DNA of 58,120 nt, taken from positions 1 to 58,120 of the forward strand of contig NZ_RFAR01000013.1 of the NCBI RefSeq assembly GCF_003693445.1. Direction: 5' to 3'. Shown piece after piece: positions 54,162-58,120 of this stretch. The number at the start of each line of letters is the position of its first letter. Positions within the stretch are counted from its first letter, which is position 1. The notes under the pieces were generated by a model, which saw only the letters and a list, made by a program, of their open reading frames with translations, was not told where the DNA came from and did not search any database. The translations under genes were made by a program, and so were the position numbers. The DNA comes from Aquitalea palustris. GTDB taxonomy: Bacteria > Pseudomonadota > Gammaproteobacteria > Burkholderiales > Chromobacteriaceae.

Positions 54162-55343
54162 CTAGCAGTTTTTACCCGCCACATAGCCGGATGACCACGC
54201 CCACTGAAAGTTATATCCCCCCAGCCAGCCGGTGACATCCACCACTTCGCCAATAAAGTACAAGCCCGGAACATCCCGCGCCTCCATGGTCTTGGAGGAC
54301 AGGGCCTTGGTGGAAACGCCACCGCGCGTGACTTCCGCCTTTTTGTAGCCCTGGGTGCCATTGGGCTTGATACGCCAGTGATGTAGCTGCTCGGCCAGTT
54401 GCAGCCGTTTCTTCGGTGTCAGCTCTTTCAGCCGTACATGGCAGCCCTGCCGTGCCAGCCAGGCCTCGGCAAAGCGTTTGGGCCAGCCCAACTCTGCCAG
54501 CGCATTGCTCAGCAGTTGCTCGCTACCCTGCCGCTCCTCCAGGAAAGCCTGCGCATCATGATCGGGCAAGAGGTTGATCACCACATCCATGCCGGGTTCC
54601 CAATACGAGGAAATCTGCAAGATGACCGGACCTGAGAGTCCCTTGTGGGTAAACAGCACCTGCTCACGGAAGCGGCCCTTGCCCGCACGCACTTCCACAT
54701 CCAGTGACACTCCAGCCAGGGGGGCAAAAGCTTCGGCATCTTCTACATGAAAGGTCAGCGGCACCAGGGCCGGACTCAGGCTGGTAACTGGCAAGCCGAA
54801 CTGCTCGGCAATGCGATAGCCCAGCGGCGAAGCACCAATTTGCGGGATGGACAAACCACCAGTGGCCACGACCAGCGATTGCGCCTCAAAACGCCCCAGC
54901 GAAGTATCCAACACAAAACCACCAGCCATGCCTGCGCTCACTGTCTGCACCGTAACACCCATCTGGCGCTCTACCCCGCCCTGACGACACTCGGCATCCA
55001 GCATGTCGATGATTTGCTGGCTGGAGTCATCACAAAACAGCTGGCCCAGCTTTTTCTCGTGGTAGGCAATACCGTGTTTTTCCACCATCGCCAGAAAATC
55101 ACGCGGGCCAAACTGTGCCAGTGCCGAACGGCAGAAATGGGCATTTTCTGACAGATAGCACTCGGGCCGGGCTGTGTTATTGGTGAAATTGCAGCGACCA
55201 CCACCAGAGATGCGGATCTTTTCAGCCAGCTTTTCGGCATGGTCCAGCAGCAGAACCTGCCGACCATTCTGGCCGGCAACAGCTGCGCACATCATGCCGG
55301 CAGCCCCGGCACCCAGCACAATGACGTCAAATGACTTATTCAT
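54162..55343 (-). CDS. HI0933-family flavoprotein (YhiN-like)
   Basis: This 393-residue protein has the FAD-binding GAGAAGMMCA at residue 11, the family signature KIRISGGGRCNFTN near residue 45, VVATGGLSIPQIG, and the C-terminal GVSTKALSSKTMEA and LYFIGEVVDVTGWLGGYN-type block (EVVDVTGWLGG). It is a predicted NAD(P)H-flavin oxidoreductase of wide distribution and unknown role. It is divergent from sodB with 129 bases between starts. Gap to dnaB downstream is 52 bases. Confidence 0.88.
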   Translation of the reverse strand: MNKSFDVIVLGAGAAGMMCAAVAGQNGRQVLLLDHAEKLAEKIRISGGGRCNFTNNTARPECYLSENAHFCRSALAQFGPRDFLAMVEKHGIAYHEKKLGQLFCDDSSQQIIDMLDAECRQGGVERQMGVTVQTVSAGMAGGFVLDTSLGRFEAQSLVVATGGLSIPQIGASPLGYRIAEQFGLPVTSLSPALVPLTFHVEDAEAFAPLAGVSLDVEVRAGKGRFREQVLFTHKGLSGPVILQISSYWEPGMDVVINLLPDHDAQAFLEERQGSEQLLSNALAELGWPKRFAEAWLARQGCHVRLKELTPKKRLQLAEQLHHWRIKPNGTQGYKKAEVTRGGVSTKALSSKTMEARDVPGLYFIGEVVDVTGWLGGYNFQWAWSSGYVAGKNC

Positions 55344-55472
55344 TTTCTTACTTTACTTATTTAGTCAACTATTGGCGATTAACAGGCGATTCCAGTACAC
55401 TTGGGCATACAGCATTCCGCTAGATTCGGCTTACGCAATTCTGCAAGCCCAATTCTCAACAAGGAGAGCATG

Positions 55473-56054
55473 ATGGAACACAAACTGCCGGAACTGCCAT
55501 ACGCACTGGATGCGCTGGCCCCCCACGTCTCCAAGGAAACCCTGGAATTCCACTACGGCAAGCATCATCAGACCTACATCACCAACCTGAACAACCTGAT
55601 CAAGGGTAGCGAGTTCGAAAACGCTTCGCTGGAAGAAATCGTCAAGAAATCCTCAGGTGGCATTTTCAATAACGCCGCTCAGGTGTGGAACCACACCTTC
55701 TACTGGTTTGGCCTGGCTCCCAATGCCGGCGGCGAACCGACCGGCGCACTGGCCGATGCCATCAACGCCAAATGGGGTTCCTTCGAAGAATTCAAGAAGG
55801 CCTTCACCCAGACTGCCGTTGGCACCTTCGGTTCCGGCTGGGCCTGGCTGGTCAAGAACAGCGATGGCTCGCTCGATCTGGTTTCCACCAGCAATGCCGC
55901 CACACCGCTGACCACTGACAAGACTCCGCTGCTGACCTGTGATGTATGGGAGCACGCCTACTACATCGACTACCGCAATAGCCGTCCGAACTACCTGGAC
56001 AGCTTCTGGAAGCTGGTGAACTGGGATTTTGCCGCCAAGAACTTTGCAGCCTAA
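55473..56054 (+). CDS. sodB: Superoxide dismutase [Fe]
   Basis: This enzyme converts superoxide to oxygen and hydrogen peroxide in the cytosol. The 193-residue protein follows E. coli SodB closely. Metal ligands are the histidine in HYGKHHQTY, the histidine in VWNHTFYW, and the aspartate and histidine in [24 protein letters not shown] is typical of iron-type enzymes. Two adjacent ATG codons follow AAGGAG. The second (55473) has better spacing and is used here, but 55470 is equally possible. Confidence 0.95.
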   Translation: MEHKLPELPYALDALAPHVSKETLEFHYGKHHQTYITNLNNLIKGSEFENASLEEIVKKSSGGIFNNAAQVWNHTFYWFGLAPNAGGEPTGALADAINAKWGSFEEFKKAFTQTAVGTFGSGWAWLVKNSDGSLDLVSTSNAATPLTTDKTPLLTCDVWEHAYYIDYRNSRPNYLDSFWKLVNWDFAAKNFAA

Positions 56055-56073
56055 GCAGGCTTGAGTTCCAAAC

Positions 56074-56096
56074 AAGGGCCACACGGCCCTTTTATA
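56074..56096 (+). terminator. First terminator after sodB
   Basis: AAGGGCC and GGCCCTT pair over ACAC and are followed by TTTAT, 20 bases after the stop. Confidence 0.75.
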
Positions 56097-56121
56097 TTGC
56101 CCCGGCACGGTCGGGACAAAC

Positions 56122-56152
56122 AAAAAAGCCGACCATCAGGTCGGCTTTTTCT
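56122..56152. terminator. Bidirectional terminator between sodB and ppiD
   Basis: AAAAAAGCCGACC and GGTCGGCTTTTT form a stem over ATCA with T tracts on both strands. It lies nine bases from the ppiD stop and backs up the sodB terminator. Confidence 0.9.
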
Positions 56153-56160
56153 TAAGCCAC

Positions 56161-58005
56161 TTACTGCTCGCTCTGATCATTCAACTGTTGTTTACCCAGC
56201 TTGATCGGATATTTCTGGCGCAAGGTTTCCAGATAACTGCCCAGCTGGTTACGGGCGGTCATCTGCTCCATCGCCGCAGCCAGTTGCGCACGCTCTGCAT
56301 CACTCACCGCAGCACCGGCCGCGACGCTAGCAATCTGGTAGATGGCGTAGTCACCGTTGTCATGCTTGCTACCGGCAAAGGCAGGCAGCGGGCTTGCCGC
56401 CACCGAGAATACTGCACGGACATCAGCCGTCGGCATCGTTCCCGGATTACGGCGAGACACAGGCTGCAACTCACCCCACTTAGGCGCTTCCACGGCCTTG
56501 CCTGCCTTCAGCTGAGCCAGCAAAGTCTGACCCTGCTTTTCCGCGAGCTTGGCACCTTCGGTCGCAATCAGTTCAGCCTTGATCTGTTCACGTACCTCAG
56601 CCAGCGCTTGCTGACGTGCCGGCTGATGGTCGGCCACACGCACCACTACCAGGTTGCCGCCACCAATATCTACCGGTTCACTATTGTGCTTCTTCTTCAG
56701 CACATCATCGCTGAAAGCAGCATCCAGCACCTTGGCATTGGCCAGGTCCGGGTCGGCCGACTTCTTATCGCGAGACAGCCAATCGGAATGCTTGATTTCC
56801 AGCTTCAGGGCATCTTGCACGCCCTTGAGCGAATCCGCCTGCTGATATGCCACCTCAGCCAGTTTGTCCGACATGCTGCGCAACTGGCCAGCGGCCTTCT
56901 GCTGCTTGAGCTTGGCTTCAACCGCACTTCTCACTGCAGCAAAATCAGGCTGCTTGATCTCGTCCAGCTTGATGATGTGATAGCCAAACTCGGTTTCCAC
57001 CACTTCGCTGATCTTGCCCGGCTGCATGCGGAATACCACGTCATCAAACGGCTTGACCATCACGCCATGGGCGAAGAAACCCAGATCGCCACCATTGGCA
57101 GCCGAGCCAGGATCTTGCGAGCGGGACTTGGCCAGTTCGGCAAACTTGCCCGGATCAGCACGCAATTGCTTGAGCAAGGCCTCAGCCTCAGCCTTGACCT
57201 TGGCCTTGTCTGCCGGCTTGGCATCCTTGGCAACGGTCAGCAGGATGTGCGAGGCGCGACGCTCTTCGCCAGACAAATCCGCCTTGTGCTGTTCGTAATA
57301 TTGTTTGACCTCGGCATCGCTCACCGTCAGGCCGGCAGCTACTGCCTGTGGGGACAGCAACACGTAGTCGAGCTTGACCGCTTCGGCACTGCGGAAACGC
57401 TTGGCGTTGGCATCGTAAAATGCCTGCAGCGCCTTATCATCGGTTTTAACCTGAGCCGCAAAATCCGCCGGCTTGAGCAAAAGCAAGCGAACCTGGCGCT
57501 CTTCAGCCATCAGGCCGCCCAGTCGCTCCACCATGCTGCGCGAAACAAAGCCGGTACCGGCAAAATTGTTGATCTGGTTTTGCAGCATGATGTCGCGACT
57601 GATCTTGGCTTCAAAAGCCTCGGCCGACATATTGCGTGCTGCAAGGAATTCCTTGTAACGGGAAGCACTGAACTGGCCGTTTTCCTGCAATTCGGTAATG
57701 CCGGCGATGACCTTGCGCAATTGCTCAGGCGTAACGACGGCACCACCATCATGGGCGGCCGCCAGCAACAGGTTTTGGCGAATCAGGTCGTCCATGGCTT
57801 GCTGGCGGGTTGCCGCATCGCTGGGCTGCCCTTCCAGTAGCCGGTCCAGATCACGTTTGTAGATCTTGGCCGAGCCAACCTTGGCCAGATATGGGTCTTC
57901 CACGGCGGAGGAGTAGCTACCCACACCAAAGCCGACAAAAGTCAGCGCTACCGCACCCAGAATGACTTGAATGGCAATTTTATTATTCTGAACAAAATCG
58001 AACAT
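56161..58005 (-). CDS. ppiD: Periplasmic chaperone / peptidyl-prolyl isomerase PpiD
   Basis: PpiD is anchored in the inner membrane at the Sec exit and helps fold outer membrane proteins. The 614-residue product has one N-terminal TM helix (VILGAVALTFVGFGVG) and a SurA-like helical region. One central parvulin domain (residues about 225-355) carries ASHILLTV, GGDLGFFAHG and GYHIIKLDEI. The ATG at 58005 gives the family start FDFVQNNK; the frame opens at 58026. No strong ribosome site is visible. A second parvulin-like fold in the C-terminal third is degenerate. Confidence 0.93.
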   Translation of the reverse strand: MFDFVQNNKIAIQVILGAVALTFVGFGVGSYSSAVEDPYLAKVGSAKIYKRDLDRLLEGQPSDAATRQQAMDDLIRQNLLLAAAHDGGAVVTPEQLRKVIAGITELQENGQFSASRYKEFLAARNMSAEAFEAKISRDIMLQNQINNFAGTGFVSRSMVERLGGLMAEERQVRLLLLKPADFAAQVKTDDKALQAFYDANAKRFRSAEAVKLDYVLLSPQAVAAGLTVSDAEVKQYYEQHKADLSGEERRASHILLTVAKDAKPADKAKVKAEAEALLKQLRADPGKFAELAKSRSQDPGSAANGGDLGFFAHGVMVKPFDDVVFRMQPGKISEVVETEFGYHIIKLDEIKQPDFAAVRSAVEAKLKQQKAAGQLRSMSDKLAEVAYQQADSLKGVQDALKLEIKHSDWLSRDKKSADPDLANAKVLDAAFSDDVLKKKHNSEPVDIGGGNLVVVRVADHQPARQQALAEVREQIKAELIATEGAKLAEKQGQTLLAQLKAGKAVEAPKWGELQPVSRRNPGTMPTADVRAVFSVAASPLPAFAGSKHDNGDYAIYQIASVAAGAAVSDAERAQLAAAMEQMTARNQLGSYLETLRQKYPIKLGKQQLNDQSEQ

Positions 58006-58035
58006 GGCGATATCGGCGCAAGCCACCCCATTGGT

Positions 58036-58074
58036 AAAAAAAAAGGTGAACGACTGAATACGTTCACCTTTTCT
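58036..58074 (-). terminator. Intrinsic terminator of the tRNA-Asp transcript
   Basis: On the minus strand AAAGGTGAACG and CGTTCACCTTT pair around an 8-base loop and run into nine T residues, right after the tRNA 3' end. Confidence 0.9.
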
Positions 58075-58082
58075 GTAGATTC

Positions 58083-58120
58083 TGGCGGAGTGGACGGGAC
58101 TCGAACCCGCGACCCCCGGC
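58083..58120 (-). tRNA. tRNA-Asp (GTC), 3' part only
   Basis: The minus-strand sequence from the window edge holds the end of the anticodon stem, the variable loop GGGGGTCG, the T arm with GGGTTCGAGTCCC, the acceptor strand and an encoded CCA at 58085-58083. It matches bacterial tRNA-Asp almost base for base in this part. The anticodon lies outside the window, so the identity is inferred from the 3' half. Confidence 0.85.

Noticed and set aside
56188-57840. A 550-codon open frame on the plus strand opposite ppiD
   Set aside because: It mirrors the ppiD codon bias, is Leu/Arg/His-rich and shows no family motif or ribosome site.
1-58120. CRISPR arrays, prophage, insertion sequences, toxin-antitoxin or defence genes
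   Set aside because: No regularly spaced repeats, transposase, integrase or defence-type motifs were found. The window is mostly housekeeping and catabolic genes.

Overview
The window looks like chromosomal DNA of a GC-rich betaproteobacterium, most likely of the order Neisseriales, family Chromobacteriaceae (Chromobacterium, Aquitalea or Vogesella type). The clues are a Neisseria-type general porin, DUF3579 and DUF2788 proteins, an slt / NDUFA9-like / cca gene order, tRNA-Asp next to ppiD, a trpE gene without trpG beside it, and the codon use. Genus cannot be fixed from the sequence alone. No phage, insertion sequence, plasmid origin, rRNA or CRISPR array is visible. The genes read as intact, and long antisense frames are codon-bias shadows.

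Layout. 1-7815: a gene tail, pepD, a GGDEF/EAL signalling protein paired with a TenA/PqqC-like protein, an Atm1-type ABC exporter and apaG. 7921-11717: rpe, an SDR gene, gph and trpE, the last preceded by a possible Trp leader peptide. 11867-12571: an AT-richer orphan five-TM sensor domain. 12950-17463: slt, an NDUFA9-like gene, cca and a LprI-like gene. 17506-22889 (minus): a compact six-gene run motA-motB-methyltransferase-HDOD-RNA methyltransferase-amidase. 23214-29458: a polyamine catabolism island, with spuA/puuD, spuB/puuA and spuC on one strand and a PuuR-type regulator plus puuC on the other. 29528-31746: an FAD protein and yajQ. 31810-39452: a second gamma-glutamylation island made of an RpiR-type regulator, a glutamine-synthetase-like ligase, an aldehyde dehydrogenase, an iron alcohol dehydrogenase, a gamma-glutamyl hydrolase and an APC permease. 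39607-47455: LysE, DUF2788, argG, argF, an Orn/Lys/Arg decarboxylase and dinG. 47583-58120: DUF3579, porin, map, a short flagellin-like gene, rnk, an alpha/beta hydrolase with a [2Fe-2S] ferredoxin, dnaB, an HI0933-type flavoprotein, sodB, ppiD and the 3' part of tRNA-Asp.

How the genes work together. The most interesting part is 23-39 kb. Two sets of ligase, oxidising enzymes and hydrolase lie side by side under different regulators. The first fits putrescine or other polyamines but lacks the PuuB oxidase and has the aminotransferase SpuC instead. The second has an alcohol dehydrogenase and an aldehyde dehydrogenase, which fits an amino alcohol (for example ethanolamine or aminopropanol) that is glutamylated, oxidised twice and released as an amino acid. 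A few kb further on, arginine biosynthesis genes sit beside a PLP decarboxylase, and argF carries a strong terminator-shaped hairpin immediately upstream of its start codon. Function calls rest on recognised motifs and neighbourhood; no database search was run.
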